Under the pieces are notes generated by a model. It did no database searches. It saw nothing but the letters and a program-made list of their open reading frames with translations, and had not been told where the DNA came from. Shown here piece after piece: positions 36,721-45,416 of a stretch of DNA of 64,000 nt (within the stretch, counting starts at the first letter, position 1; every line of letters begins with the position of its first letter). The stretch lies in contig NZ_CP015109.1 of NCBI RefSeq assembly GCF_002082015.1, forward strand, positions 1,867,501 to 1,931,500, given 5' to 3'. A program made the position numbers and the translations under genes. Origin of the DNA: Sporosarcina ureae (GTDB lineage Bacteria > Bacillota > Bacilli > Bacillales_A > Planococcaceae).

Positions 36721-37491
36721 CTAAATACCAAGTGACATCATATAAAGACCTAATTCGTCATCTTCCTTGAAGACAGCGTTGACTCCATATACTTCTTTGA
36801 TGACATCCTTTGTAATGACTTCTCGTGGCGGACCTTCTGCAATGACTCGACCGTTCTTCATCATAATAATCTCATCACTATAACGAATCGCCTGGTTGAT
36901 ATCATGCAACACCATGACAATCGTCAACCCATAGTTTTCGTTAAGTGATTTTACGAGCTCCAGTAATTCAATCTGATAATAAATATCCAAATACGTTGTA
37001 GGCTCATCGAGGCACAGTATTTCTGACTGCTGTGCTAGTGCCATCGCAATCCATACACGCTGACGCTCTCCACCCGACAATGCCTCTAAGTCTTTATAGC
37101 GCTTGTCTGTCAGGTTCGTCACAGACAATGCCCAATCTATAGCCTTGCGATCCTCTTCTTGGTTACGTTGCAATAGAGTTTTATGAGGCAATCGGCCAAA
37201 ACCGACTAGTTTTTCAATCGTCAAATCTTTTGGCACTTCATTCTGCTGATAAACAATTGCTAGTTTCTTCGCAAACTCTTTCGGTTTAAACATTGCTAAA
37301 TCACGATTCTCTAATGATGCCATCCCCGATTTCGGCATATTACCGCGTGAAAGCACACTTAGTAATGTCGATTTCCCACAACCATTCGGCCCGATAATCG
37401 TCGTCACTTTCCCTTTAGAAATAGACGTCGAGACATTATCCAAATGATTGGTTATATTATCATGCGATACAATAATGCGCTTCATTTCCAT
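36721..37491 (-). CDS. Iron/haem ABC transporter ATP-binding protein (FecE/FhuC type)
   Basis: This 256-residue ABC ATPase has Walker A GPNGCGKST (near 33), signature ALSGGERQRVWIAMALAQ, Walker B ILCLDEPTTYLD and VLHDINQA. These are typical of siderophore/haem importers. It sits between the FecCD permease (6 bp upstream) and srtB, so it should energise the IsdEF haem importer. The frame opens MEMKRII; either Met could be the start. Confidence 0.93.
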   Translation of the reverse strand: MEMKRIIVSHDNITNHLDNVSTSISKGKVTTIIGPNGCGKSTLLSVLSRGNMPKSGMASLENRDLAMFKPKEFAKKLAIVYQQNEVPKDLTIEKLVGFGRLPHKTLLQRNQEEDRKAIDWALSVTNLTDKRYKDLEALSGGERQRVWIAMALAQQSEILCLDEPTTYLDIYYQIELLELVKSLNENYGLTIVMVLHDINQAIRYSDEIIMMKNGRVIAEGPPREVITKDVIKEVYGVNAVFKEDDELGLYMMSLGI

Positions 37492-37497
37492 AACAGA

Positions 37498-38463
37498 TCA
37501 CTCTTTTCGCAGTAAGAATATTAAGAACGGCCCACCGATGATCGCCATCAACGTCGAGGCAGGTATTTCAAGCGGTGCTACAATTGTTCTACCGAGCGTG
37601 TCTGCTAGCAAGATAATTAACGCTCCTAAAAGCGCTGTGAACGGTATGAGCACTTTGTGGTCATAGCCTACTAATCTACGGGCAATATGTGGTACAAGTA
37701 ATCCAACAAATGAAATCACACCCGCAACTACAACCGAAATCGCTGCCAATAAAACGGCTACCGCCGCGATGAGTAAACGGGCACGCGCAACATGGAAGCC
37801 AATACTTTTTGCCGTCTTATCTTGCAACACCAATAAGTTACACCAGCTGTACAACGCGAATGCCAGCACTAATCCGATCGTTCCATATGTTGCAATTGTA
37901 GAGACATCACTCCAAGTACGCATCGTTAAATTCGAACCAATCACACTTGAGGCTGAGACGTTCAACGAGCCACCAAAGCTGATGAACGCTTCAGTGAGAC
38001 CTGTGAACATCGCATTAATCGCGATTCCCACAAGTATTAATTTTAACGGGCTGAGACCTGATTTCCACGACAATGCAAAGACGAGAAAACAAGCGAAAGC
38101 CCCACCCATAAATGCAAATAAAGGCGTCATGAAAAAGAGCGCCGGAAAGAACGAAATAATGAATAACTGTACGAATGCAGCACCAGAAGATATTCCAATA
38201 ATTCCTGCATCTGCAAGAGGATTACGCATTACAGACTGCAACAAGACACCGGAAACCGACAGCGCTGCGCCTGCAAAAATTGCCACAATCATTCGTGGAA
38301 TGCGCAAGTCCCGAATGGCTTCCATCTGACTGTTACCCTGTTCAAAGAGCGCACCAAAAAATTCAAAGAATCCCATTTTAATACTTCCTGTTGTAGCCGA
38401 ATAGACGATGGTTACAACTAGCAGCAGGGATACCATTACATAACTTGCAATTCTTTTTCTCAT
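37498..38463 (-). CDS. isdF: Haem ABC transporter permease (IsdF-like, FecCD family)
   Basis: This 321-residue membrane protein has about 9-10 helices. FecCD landmarks are LRIPRMIVAIFAGAALSVSGVLLQSVMRNPLADAGIIGISSGAAF, the coupling region GFHVARARLLIAAVAVLLAA and FVGLLVPHIARRLVGYDHKVLIP. It forms the import channel with the ATPase at 36721 and receives haem from IsdE, encoded just upstream. The IsdF name rests on operon context. Confidence 0.92.
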   Translation of the reverse strand: MRKRIASYVMVSLLLVVTIVYSATTGSIKMGFFEFFGALFEQGNSQMEAIRDLRIPRMIVAIFAGAALSVSGVLLQSVMRNPLADAGIIGISSGAAFVQLFIISFFPALFFMTPLFAFMGGAFACFLVFALSWKSGLSPLKLILVGIAINAMFTGLTEAFISFGGSLNVSASSVIGSNLTMRTWSDVSTIATYGTIGLVLAFALYSWCNLLVLQDKTAKSIGFHVARARLLIAAVAVLLAAISVVVAGVISFVGLLVPHIARRLVGYDHKVLIPFTALLGALIILLADTLGRTIVAPLEIPASTLMAIIGGPFLIFLLRKE

Positions 38464-38496
38464 GACGGCCTTCCTTTACACACGAAATTCATCGAA

Positions 38497-39405
38497 TTAT
38501 CGATAGAAAATCTTCATTAGCTCACTTAATGCTTCAGGTACTTGCAATGAAGCGGTTGTGCCAAATAACTCTTCTTCTAGATCATATACTTTACCATTTT
38601 TCACCGCATCGAAATGCTTCCATACATCATTTGTTTGGAACTCTTCATTGAACATTTCCACGACTTCATCTGGCATACCGTGTGATAAACGCAAGATAAT
38701 ATCCGGATTACTATTATGCAGATACTCCGTGTTAGACGATAAGTATTCAGGATCCTGACCTTCCATGACATTCGTTCCACCTGCACGTTTTACGAGGTCA
38801 CCCGCATAGGAGTTTTCCGTCGCGACTAAGTAACTGCCTGGGATACCTAATAATATCAATACACTTGGTCCTTTGCGATTCGCCGCCACTACTTCGGCAG
38901 CTTCAATCTTTTTCTGTAAGTCCCCTACTAATTTATCTGCTTGAATAGTACGATCATAGCGTTCTCCAAGACCTTGAATTTCTTGTATCATCGAATCCAC
39001 GCTTTGGAAATTTAAAAATGTTGCGGGGATATTCAATTGTTCAAAGCCGTCTTCAAGGTCATATTCTAGTGTAGAAACAGATAAAAAATCTGTTGGGTCC
39101 ATTGATTTCACAATTTCCATATCGGGCGTCATGGCATTTCCAATAGTCGGAAGCCCATCAAACCGGCTCGCCAATTTCTTTTCTGTTTCAGGAATAGCGA
39201 TCGCATCTAGGTCTAGCTTATCTAAAATATCTGCGATAACAACAGTACCCGCAATAATTCGTTGATCATTTGTTTCTACGGCCTCACTTTTCTCTGCGGT
39301 ATCTGCTGAAACGGCTTTTTCTTCTTTATCATTGCCGCATCCTGCGATTATAGCTGCTGTTGCGATTACCAACATCAGCCATACATATCTCCACTTTTTT
39401 TGCAC
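38497..39405 (-). CDS. isdE: Haem-binding lipoprotein, IsdE-like
   Basis: This 302-residue substrate-binding lipoprotein of the class III (BtuF-like) fold has a lipobox IIAGC (Cys23). In S. aureus IsdE, Met and His ligate haem iron. Here the equivalent segments GNAMTPDMEIVKSMDP and ILRLSHGMP supply a Met and a His. The start is GTG at 39405 because GGAGG lies 8 nt before it; a GTG five codons earlier is inside that ribosome site. It lies between the NEAT proteins and the FecCD permease and should pass haem from cell wall to importer. Confidence 0.92.
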   Translation of the reverse strand: MQKKWRYVWLMLVIATAAIIAGCGNDKEEKAVSADTAEKSEAVETNDQRIIAGTVVIADILDKLDLDAIAIPETEKKLASRFDGLPTIGNAMTPDMEIVKSMDPTDFLSVSTLEYDLEDGFEQLNIPATFLNFQSVDSMIQEIQGLGERYDRTIQADKLVGDLQKKIEAAEVVAANRKGPSVLILLGIPGSYLVATENSYAGDLVKRAGGTNVMEGQDPEYLSSNTEYLHNSNPDIILRLSHGMPDEVVEMFNEEFQTNDVWKHFDAVKNGKVYDLEEELFGTTASLQVPEALSELMKIFYR

Positions 39406-39423
39406 AATGTAATCCTCCACTCG

Positions 39424-40635
39424 TTATTCATTGCTCACAACATGACTTTTCTTTAGTAATCGACGTATCAATAAAACGGCTGATAATATACATAATGTAA
39501 TCAGTATTCCCAACTTCACTATATCGAACGGAATCGTTTGTTCTTCTTGTATTTGGGTCAATAGTTTTTCCGGTTCGCTTGCTACTTGCGTTACGATCTT
39601 GGCTGGTTCTTCTTTCACATCATCCACCGTACGATCAAATTCTAATTGCACTTCAGGAAGGAGAGGTGGTAACTCGTCCTGGTTCTGTTTTTTCTCTTCC
39701 GATACCTTCTCTACCTTCTGTTCTTTTTCGGTCGTGGTTTGTTTAGCTGGAGTAGTGGGTTTTTTAGGCTGCTCAGTTCGCTTAGTCAAGGAAGAAACTG
39801 CTTTATTGGCTGAAGGTGCTTTGCTCAAATACTTCGCGATCTGTTGTGGATTGAAAGCAATTTGCAAAAACTCTTCCTGTACATGTGAGTTCTCAGAGTC
39901 CTTCACCTGCATCCAAATACGAGTCCCCTCTCGGAAATCTTCTACTTCGAATTGCACAATGCGCGTCTTGTTTTGTGATACCACTTTTGGTTCCACTAAA
40001 TCCCCTTGCTGCTCTACTTTAAAATCTTTGACCTTACTTGGTAGAAGAATCTCTAACTGTGCATAATATTTATTATCACGTCTAATGACGTGCAGTTCTT
40101 GATTGACATAGTCGTTCATTGCCGACGGTTTGCCGTCTGACAACAACTGGTAATGTACGGTATCATCACTTGGTTGAATGGACTTTGCGGGTTGAACTTG
40201 CTTAAACGTTGGTAAGGACTGCTCCTGGATCAACACTTCATAAGAAAAGGATTGCTGTGCATGTTCTTTCGGCAAGCGATATGTGCCTGTAAGTTCAATC
40301 TTTTGTTGTACATCCTTTATATCAAACTGAACTAAGTTTTCTGTTCGATCCAATCGCGTGCTCGTTCTGTTCCCTTGCTGCACGGCAGTGATATGCGTTA
40401 AGATGTGATCTTTCTTCGCTGAAATGGATAACGTATAACGGTCTTCCTTAACCGTTAACGTAGCCTGCCTAGTAAATAAAACATTTGTCTCCTCGGCTTC
40501 ATCTGTTAGAAAACTTAGTTCAACTTGATACACATCATTTGTTATTTCTTTCCTTTCGTTTGCGTTTACGGAATGAAAAGGAAGCCACGTAGAGACGAGT
40601 AGCAAAAGTAGAGGTAACAAAACCAGTCTTTTCAT
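39424..40635 (-). CDS. Membrane-anchored protein with two divergent NEAT domains
   Basis: This 403-residue protein has a signal peptide (1-26, cleavage near VNA/N) and two NEAT-like domains (about 33-140 and 160-270). A K/E/T/P-rich linker follows, then a C-terminal helix (about 373-392) with a basic tail. There is no LPXTG or NPQTN motif, so it is held by its own membrane helix. The canonical YxxxY haem motif is degraded in domain 1 (QSFSYEVLI, one Tyr) and absent in domain 2 (SHVQEEFLQIAF). It may bind haemoglobin or pass haem weakly. It is encoded between the NEAT-SLH protein and IsdE. Confidence 0.85.
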   Translation of the reverse strand: MKRLVLLPLLLLLVSTWLPFHSVNANERKEITNDVYQVELSFLTDEAEETNVLFTRQATLTVKEDRYTLSISAKKDHILTHITAVQQGNRTSTRLDRTENLVQFDIKDVQQKIELTGTYRLPKEHAQQSFSYEVLIQEQSLPTFKQVQPAKSIQPSDDTVHYQLLSDGKPSAMNDYVNQELHVIRRDNKYYAQLEILLPSKVKDFKVEQQGDLVEPKVVSQNKTRIVQFEVEDFREGTRIWMQVKDSENSHVQEEFLQIAFNPQQIAKYLSKAPSANKAVSSLTKRTEQPKKPTTPAKQTTTEKEQKVEKVSEEKKQNQDELPPLLPEVQLEFDRTVDDVKEEPAKIVTQVASEPEKLLTQIQEEQTIPFDIVKLGILITLCILSAVLLIRRLLKKSHVVSNE

Positions 40636-40725
40636 TTCAAACGTACACTCCTTTACACATCATGTAAAACGACAGGAACTTCCTTCCACTTTAAACAAAG
40701 CGAAAGGAAGTATCTGTATTCGTTC

Positions 40726-42135
40726 TTATTTATTCATGAATTCTAATGAACCATATAAAATTTTAGCCATTTGTGTACGTTGTAATGAACTGCCTGAGCT
40801 GATCAATACTTTACCGTTTGGCTGAGGAGCACCTGTCATAATTTCCTCTGCATACAACAATGCAAATGCTTGTTTTGCTTCAGGATCTGTAATGACTTTT
40901 CCATCTGCATAGAAAGGAAGAGTGGTATCCCCTTTTTTGATTTCTTTACCTTCTGCAAATTGAATTGCACGGTATAGCATTAATGCGCCTTGCTGACGAG
41001 TCAATGTATGGTTCGGATTGAACTTTTCATTCGTTTGTACAATACCTGCTTCTGCAAGAGCATTGATTGCGCTTAGGCGTTCTTGATCCGTGATTTTGTC
41101 TAAATCTTTAAATCCAACGTCCTTAGTGGATTCTAGGTTTAATGCACGTGCAACCATCAATGCGAACTGTGAACGTGTGATGTTATTACGTGGATTGAAC
41201 TTGTCCGCACCTTTGACAATGCCTTTGCTATAAAGAGCAAGAATCGCTTCTTTATTACCATCTTTAGCGATGTCTTTGAACGGGTTTACAGTTGGTTTTA
41301 CACCATCAAGGCCGATTTGCACTTTGTGGTTTGAATCGTATTGGATAGGTCCTTCATTTACAATGACATGAAGATCTGCATTCACTAACTTTGTTAGATC
41401 TGCTACCTTAAATGTGTATGTGCGTACGCCTGTCGATTTGTCATCTGTTGCTATAGGAACTTCCTTACCAGCGATTTTGAAGCCGTGGATATAGCCACCT
41501 TTAGGGAATGTTACTGTTACTTCGTTGCCGTCCTTTACTTTCTTTACGGATGCAACTGGCGACATATAATCATTCATAATGGACTCTTCCGAAGTTCCAT
41601 CTTTATATACTGTTACATTTACATCACTTACCACTTCTGCATCTGCTTTAGCCACTGTTGCTTTCAAGTCAAATGGATACCACTTGTCCATTTTGTGGGC
41701 AGGCACCACTACATGAATTTTGCTTGAATATACTTTATCCGCTTCTACCGGGAAAGTATAAGTAGTTGTGCCGTCAGCATTTTTAACTTCCGTTGCATTA
41801 GCAAACTCTTCTCCTTGTTTCGTTTGAAGACCTGCAATCATTGGTGCAGATTTAGCAGCAACTGTTACTTTCGCATATGACACTCCATCTTTTTCTACTA
41901 ACGTCCCTTGTGGTACAAGGTGTCCGCTAATTGCTGGCTCAGGTGTCGTGGTTCCAGACTTGTATATATTCAAATCAATTACTTGATCCACTGCCACCGC
42001 TTGCGTCAAAACAGACGTTGCTTGGTTGCTTGTGCTAATCGGGTTAGCGGATGCTGCTGTTGGAATAGCGATGGAAGCTGCCAGCAATGAAGCAAGCACT
42101 ACTTTCGTCGCGCGAGATGATGTTTTTTTCGTCAT
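40726..42135 (-). CDS. NEAT-domain S-layer protein (two NEAT + three SLH), BslK-like
   Basis: This 469-residue exported protein has a signal peptide (1-30, ASA/N) and two NEAT domains (about 52-160 and 170-280). Three SLH repeats (about 285-465) follow, with motifs such as FNPRNNITRSQFALMVARAL and FNPNHTLTRQQGALMLYRAI. SLH modules bind pyruvylated secondary cell-wall polymer, so it should sit in the S-layer, like B. anthracis BslK. In NEAT 2 the YxxxY motif appears as YDSNHKV (Tyr then His). NEAT 1 has KWYPFDL. It starts 2 bp after isdC and is clearly in the operon. Confidence 0.92.
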   Translation of the reverse strand: MTKKTSSRATKVVLASLLAASIAIPTAASANPISTSNQATSVLTQAVAVDQVIDLNIYKSGTTTPEPAISGHLVPQGTLVEKDGVSYAKVTVAAKSAPMIAGLQTKQGEEFANATEVKNADGTTTYTFPVEADKVYSSKIHVVVPAHKMDKWYPFDLKATVAKADAEVVSDVNVTVYKDGTSEESIMNDYMSPVASVKKVKDGNEVTVTFPKGGYIHGFKIAGKEVPIATDDKSTGVRTYTFKVADLTKLVNADLHVIVNEGPIQYDSNHKVQIGLDGVKPTVNPFKDIAKDGNKEAILALYSKGIVKGADKFNPRNNITRSQFALMVARALNLESTKDVGFKDLDKITDQERLSAINALAEAGIVQTNEKFNPNHTLTRQQGALMLYRAIQFAEGKEIKKGDTTLPFYADGKVITDPEAKQAFALLYAEEIMTGAPQPNGKVLISSGSSLQRTQMAKILYGSLEFMNK

Positions 42136-42137
42136 AA

Positions 42138-42776
42138 TTAGTGTTCCCCCTGTTTTCTTCGGAATGTAGTTTTATACAATAAAAATGCAGAACCCGCCAA
42201 TACGAAGATTAATAGGTATGGCGTTGTATCACTAGTTTGTGGATTCTTCACTGGTACTTGACTAGTTGGTTTCTTTGTCACCGTACTGGTACTAGTGTTC
42301 GTATTAGTACTAGGTGGTGTAGTAGTCGCAGGTGGTTTTACTGCCGGTGGTGTCACGGCACTCTTGTCCTCAAAAACCAAATCCACTGTATACTCATGAT
42401 GGTAATTGATATGCTCTACGTCCACTTTCATTGGGATCTTCACTGGCTTTGAAATATCACTTACGCTAAATTCTACAACACGTGTATCGGCCTTCAGGTC
42501 TTCATTGACTACTTCTGCTCCGCCTGCTGGCTCGAACTTCGTAATCCACGAACTGTTCTTTAGCGTAAGCTGTACAACGGCAGAACCATTCGTTACTGTC
42601 ACGAGTGCCGGTTTTTGGAAATAATCATTCGCAATAGATGCGTTAGTGCTGTCCGGCTGATTAATTTGATAATTTAACTGCTGGGTACCGTCTGCTATTT
42701 TAGCGGATGCTTGTGGCAGACCTATTGTCAGCACGAAAAAACTTACAACTAAAAAGTATGAGAATGTTTTTTTCAC
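42138..42776 (-). CDS. isdC: Cell-wall haem relay protein IsdC-like (NEAT + NPQTS sorting signal)
   Basis: This 212-residue protein has a signal peptide (1-25) and one canonical NEAT domain (about 32-138). That domain carries the 3-10 helix segment IANDYF and the haem motif NYHHEY (Tyr125, Tyr129). A Pro/Thr-rich linker (142-175) leads to the class B sorting signal NPQTS (178-182), followed by a helix and basic tail. IsdC is the central wall-embedded haem carrier; SrtB encoded at the operon end should anchor it. It is the first gene after the Fur-box promoter at 42953-42999. Confidence 0.95.
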   Translation of the reverse strand: MKKTFSYFLVVSFFVLTIGLPQASAKIADGTQQLNYQINQPDSTNASIANDYFQKPALVTVTNGSAVVQLTLKNSSWITKFEPAGGAEVVNEDLKADTRVVEFSVSDISKPVKIPMKVDVEHINYHHEYTVDLVFEDKSAVTPPAVKPPATTTPPSTNTNTSTSTVTKKPTSQVPVKNPQTSDTTPYLLIFVLAGSAFLLYKTTFRRKQGEH

Positions 42777-42952
42777 TTGGACATAACCCCCTTCACTTGT
42801 TTAATTTCATGCTACATAAATCCACTGATTGGTTTCCAGCCATTGGATACATTTCCACTTCTAAATTATCTCATAAATTGCTCCATACATGAATCTTAGC
42901 AACTTACCATCTAGTAGATTATGACAAACGTGTGACGTTCATAACAAATAAA

Positions 42953-42999
42953 TGAGAATTATTATCATTTAATATATCCTGTTTCACTGGTAAAGTCAA
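42953..42999 (-). promoter_or_regulatory. isd operon promoter with overlapping Fur box
   Basis: On the minus strand TTGACT (42994-42999), a 17-bp spacer and TATATT (42971-42976) form a strong promoter. Immediately downstream, 42953-42967 reads TGATAATAATTCTCA, matching the Fur 7-1-7 box TGATAATnATTATCA with one mismatch. Iron-Fur repression of the whole operon is expected. Confidence 0.9.
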
Positions 43000-43112
43000 T
43001 TGACTTTGGAAATTTATCTCAGTGTGACCTATAGATTTTTATCATTAGTCACTAAGTTGAAAGCCGGGCATAGTCTAGATAGATATGATTTATGGACGAA
43101 AGGGGTATTACG

Positions 43113-43601
43113 ATGAATCTTCAGTCTTTTAGTGGTGTCGTCATGGTAATAAATGATTTTTATACGGGGCAAAATAATGATGCGGGTTGCTACCTATTGA
43201 TGACAGTGGACAATGGCCAAGGTAATGTCGTCAACTTTGTAGTAGAGCCGACGACTTATTTCGTTCATCACGTAAAGGTTCGCGTAGGAGATCACGTTAC
43301 AGGATTTTATGATGCCGATGCTGCCACGCCTATGATTTATCCCCCTCAATTTAGAGCGGTAGTTATGTCCAAAGATTCTAGGCATGAAAATGTCAAAGTC
43401 GACTACTTCAACCGTCGCCTGCAGAGTAGTGATGGAACGCTCCAGCTTAATCTGTCTCCACAAACTGAAATACTTTTGACGAATGGCCAGTATTTCACAG
43501 GGAATATAGCTGAGCGGAATTTGATAGTTTTATATGGTGCAACTACAAAAAGCATCCCACCGCAAACTACACCGCATAAAATTATTGTCATTTGTTCATG
43601 A
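43113..43601 (+). CDS. Conserved hypothetical protein (162 aa)
   Basis: This 162-residue protein starts MNLQSFSGVVMVINDFYTGQN and is predicted mostly beta strand, with no signal or membrane segment. ATG at 43113 follows AAAGGGG; an upstream in-frame ATG at 43092 lacks a ribosome site. Its compact beta composition (VVNFVVEPTTYFVHHVKVRVGDHVTGFYDA) recalls small OB-like proteins of Bacillales, but I do not recognise a named family. It is convergent with tatD through a shared hairpin and divergent from the isd operon. Confidence 0.7.
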   Translation: MNLQSFSGVVMVINDFYTGQNNDAGCYLLMTVDNGQGNVVNFVVEPTTYFVHHVKVRVGDHVTGFYDADAATPMIYPPQFRAVVMSKDSRHENVKVDYFNRRLQSSDGTLQLNLSPQTEILLTNGQYFTGNIAERNLIVLYGATTKSIPPQTTPHKIIVICS

Positions 43602-43609
43602 CTTTCGCA

Positions 43610-43658
43610 CTTATAAAACAGAGACACGCTACTTGAAGCGTGTCTCTGTTTTATAAGC
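43610..43658. terminator. Bidirectional terminator between the 43113 gene and tatD
   Basis: A 20-bp perfect stem (TTATAAAACAGAGACACGCT against its complement) with a short loop. It includes the tatD stop codon. Confidence 0.92.
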
Positions 43659-44427
43659 AAAAGAACCGTTGTGACGTCTTGTAGATTTCTCTATACGCCT
43701 CATCAACAGTTACATCCTTAATTTTGGCTATACTGCGAACACTTTCATGCAACATGGCGGGATGTGTTAATTTTCCTTTAAAAGAATGTTCAAACGGCCA
43801 CGGTCCATCCGTCTCTACCATTAACTGAGTTAACGGAACTTGTTTAACTATGTGTTGAATCTTTTCTCGATACGTAACTTCCGGGGTCACAGAAATCATA
43901 TAACCGTTTGAAACAATTCGCCGCAAGATTTGATCGCTCCCTTTAAACCAGTGAAAGTGTGCTTTCGAGATGGAATACTGCTCCAACATATCACAGACTA
44001 TTTCCGCATCTTCATACACGGTATGTAATACAATTGGCAAGTTATATTTTTCCGCCTTCTGAACAAAGCGTTCTAACACGTCTTTATACAGCCCCACATC
44101 TAAGCCAGGTTGCTCTTGCCTCGAGTAATAGGGTAATCCTACTTCTCCAATTGCCGTGAGACCCTCTGCATGGTCATCGATCAATCGAAGAATAGCTGAA
44201 AGCTCACTTTCACTCGGTAGAGCTTGTTCGGGATGATAACCTATAGCAGGTTTGATTCGACTATCTGTTTTGGCAAATTCTATTTGCTTAACGGACGATG
44301 TATAATCATTTGATACCGCCACTATTGCAGTCACATCATTCTCTTCTAATTCGTTCAAAATTTGAATCTGATCTTCCTCTTTGTACATATCTAAGTGAAT
44401 ATGTGCATCTATTATCTGTCGGCTCAA
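43651..44427 (-). CDS. TatD family metal-dependent hydrolase
   Basis: This 258-residue TIM-barrel hydrolase has the metal motif DAHIHLD (7-13), AIGEVGLPYY, IVLHTVYEDA, the His in AHFHWFKG and the terminal ETDGPW. These are the TatD DNase/amidohydrolase landmarks. TatD-type enzymes are Mg2+-dependent nucleases that process DNA 3' ends; this protein is a divergent member (GEVGLPYY instead of GEiGLDyy), so the substrate could differ. A parS-like site lies 30 bp upstream of its start. Confidence 0.87.
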   Translation of the reverse strand: MSRQIIDAHIHLDMYKEEDQIQILNELEENDVTAIVAVSNDYTSSVKQIEFAKTDSRIKPAIGYHPEQALPSESELSAILRLIDDHAEGLTAIGEVGLPYYSRQEQPGLDVGLYKDVLERFVQKAEKYNLPIVLHTVYEDAEIVCDMLEQYSISKAHFHWFKGSDQILRRIVSNGYMISVTPEVTYREKIQHIVKQVPLTQLMVETDGPWPFEHSFKGKLTHPAMLHESVRSIAKIKDVTVDEAYREIYKTSQRFFCL

Positions 44428-44457
44428 AAGTGATCACTCGCTTCTCCTAATCTGCTA

Positions 44458-44473
44458 TGTTTCACGTGAAACG
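44458..44473. other. parS-like site (15 of 16 match)
   Basis: TGTTTCACGTGAAACG contains the perfect 14-bp palindrome GTTTCACGTGAAAC and differs from TGTTNCACGTGAAACA only at the last base. It is intergenic, upstream of tatD, and forms a second ParB site about 43.5 kb from the perfect one at 904. Confidence 0.85.
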
Positions 44474-44647
44474 TCTATCCGTAAATGAACTTATACTATA
44501 ATCTAAGCATCATACTACTCTCTCTTACAAAAAAGTGAAACAACATGACGGCCCTTATTTTCATTTGGTGATACGTAGTATTTTGTATTTTCCCTGTAGC
44601 TATGTTGGATTATGTATTGCATGGGAAATAAACGAACTTTTTATATC

Positions 44648-44681
44648 AAAACGCAGCAAGCTCTATAGCCTACTGCGTTTT
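44648..44681 (-). terminator. Terminator of the cyclophilin gene
   Basis: On the minus strand AAAACGCAG pairs with CTGCGTTTT. It lies just after the stop at 44689. Confidence 0.85.
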
Positions 44682-44688
44682 GCGATAA

Positions 44689-45372
44689 TTAATGTGTAGT
44701 TGGTTCAGGGTAGTCGAAGCCTTTTGTATCTACTTCAACTGTCTTCATTTTCTGCTCTTCAAGAGGCTTGTCCATAGCGTCTGTTTCAGTAGCTACGATC
44801 GCATCCACTGTCTCCATGCCTTCCGTTACCTTACCGAAAGCCGCATACTCACCGTCAAGCGAAGTGTTATCGTCTGTCATGATAAAGAATTGAGACCCTG
44901 CGGAGTTCGGGTCTTGCGTCCGTGCAGTCGAAATGACACCGCGCTCATGTTTCATATTATTTTCAAATCCGTTTGAAGTGAACTCTCCATCAATTGCGTA
45001 TCCCGGTCCACCTGAGCCGTCACCGGATGGGTCCCCGCCTTGAATCATAAAGCCTGGAATCACGCGATGGAAAACCAGGCCATCGTAATAGCCGTCTTCA
45101 ATTAAAGAAATGAAGTTCGCTACTGTATTCGGTGCAACAGTCGGTTCTAATTCTAAGACAATCTGTTCATCGTTTTCCATCGTGATCGTCACGATAGGGT
45201 TCTCTTTCACGTCTGCCGAGTAATCCACCGCTGCTTCTTTAGGTTGTTCTGCAGACTCTTCTTTCGGTGTTTCCATTGATTTTTCTTCAGTCTCTTTTCC
45301 ACACCCCACTAAAAGAATAGCCAACGCCATTACACTTAGTAGGAAATACCATGCTTTATTACGTTTGAACAT
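44689..45372 (-). CDS. Exported cyclophilin-type peptidyl-prolyl isomerase lipoprotein
   Basis: This 227-residue protein has a lipoprotein signal (lipobox LLVGC, Cys24), an acidic linker (about 28-55) and a cyclophilin domain. Domain landmarks are VANFISLIEDGYYDGLVFHRVIPGFMIQGGDPSGDGSGGPGY and SAGSQFFIM, including the catalytic Arg of FHRVIPGF. Cyclophilins speed cis-trans isomerisation of prolyl bonds. The lipid anchor places this one on the outer face of the membrane, where it would assist folding of secreted proteins. A single-gene unit with its own terminator. Confidence 0.93.
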   Translation of the reverse strand: MFKRNKAWYFLLSVMALAILLVGCGKETEEKSMETPKEESAEQPKEAAVDYSADVKENPIVTITMENDEQIVLELEPTVAPNTVANFISLIEDGYYDGLVFHRVIPGFMIQGGDPSGDGSGGPGYAIDGEFTSNGFENNMKHERGVISTARTQDPNSAGSQFFIMTDDNTSLDGEYAAFGKVTEGMETVDAIVATETDAMDKPLEEQKMKTVEVDTKGFDYPEPTTH

Positions 45373-45416
45373 ATATTTCCAACACTCCTTACCTTTTTAT
45401 CCATCATTATATACGA

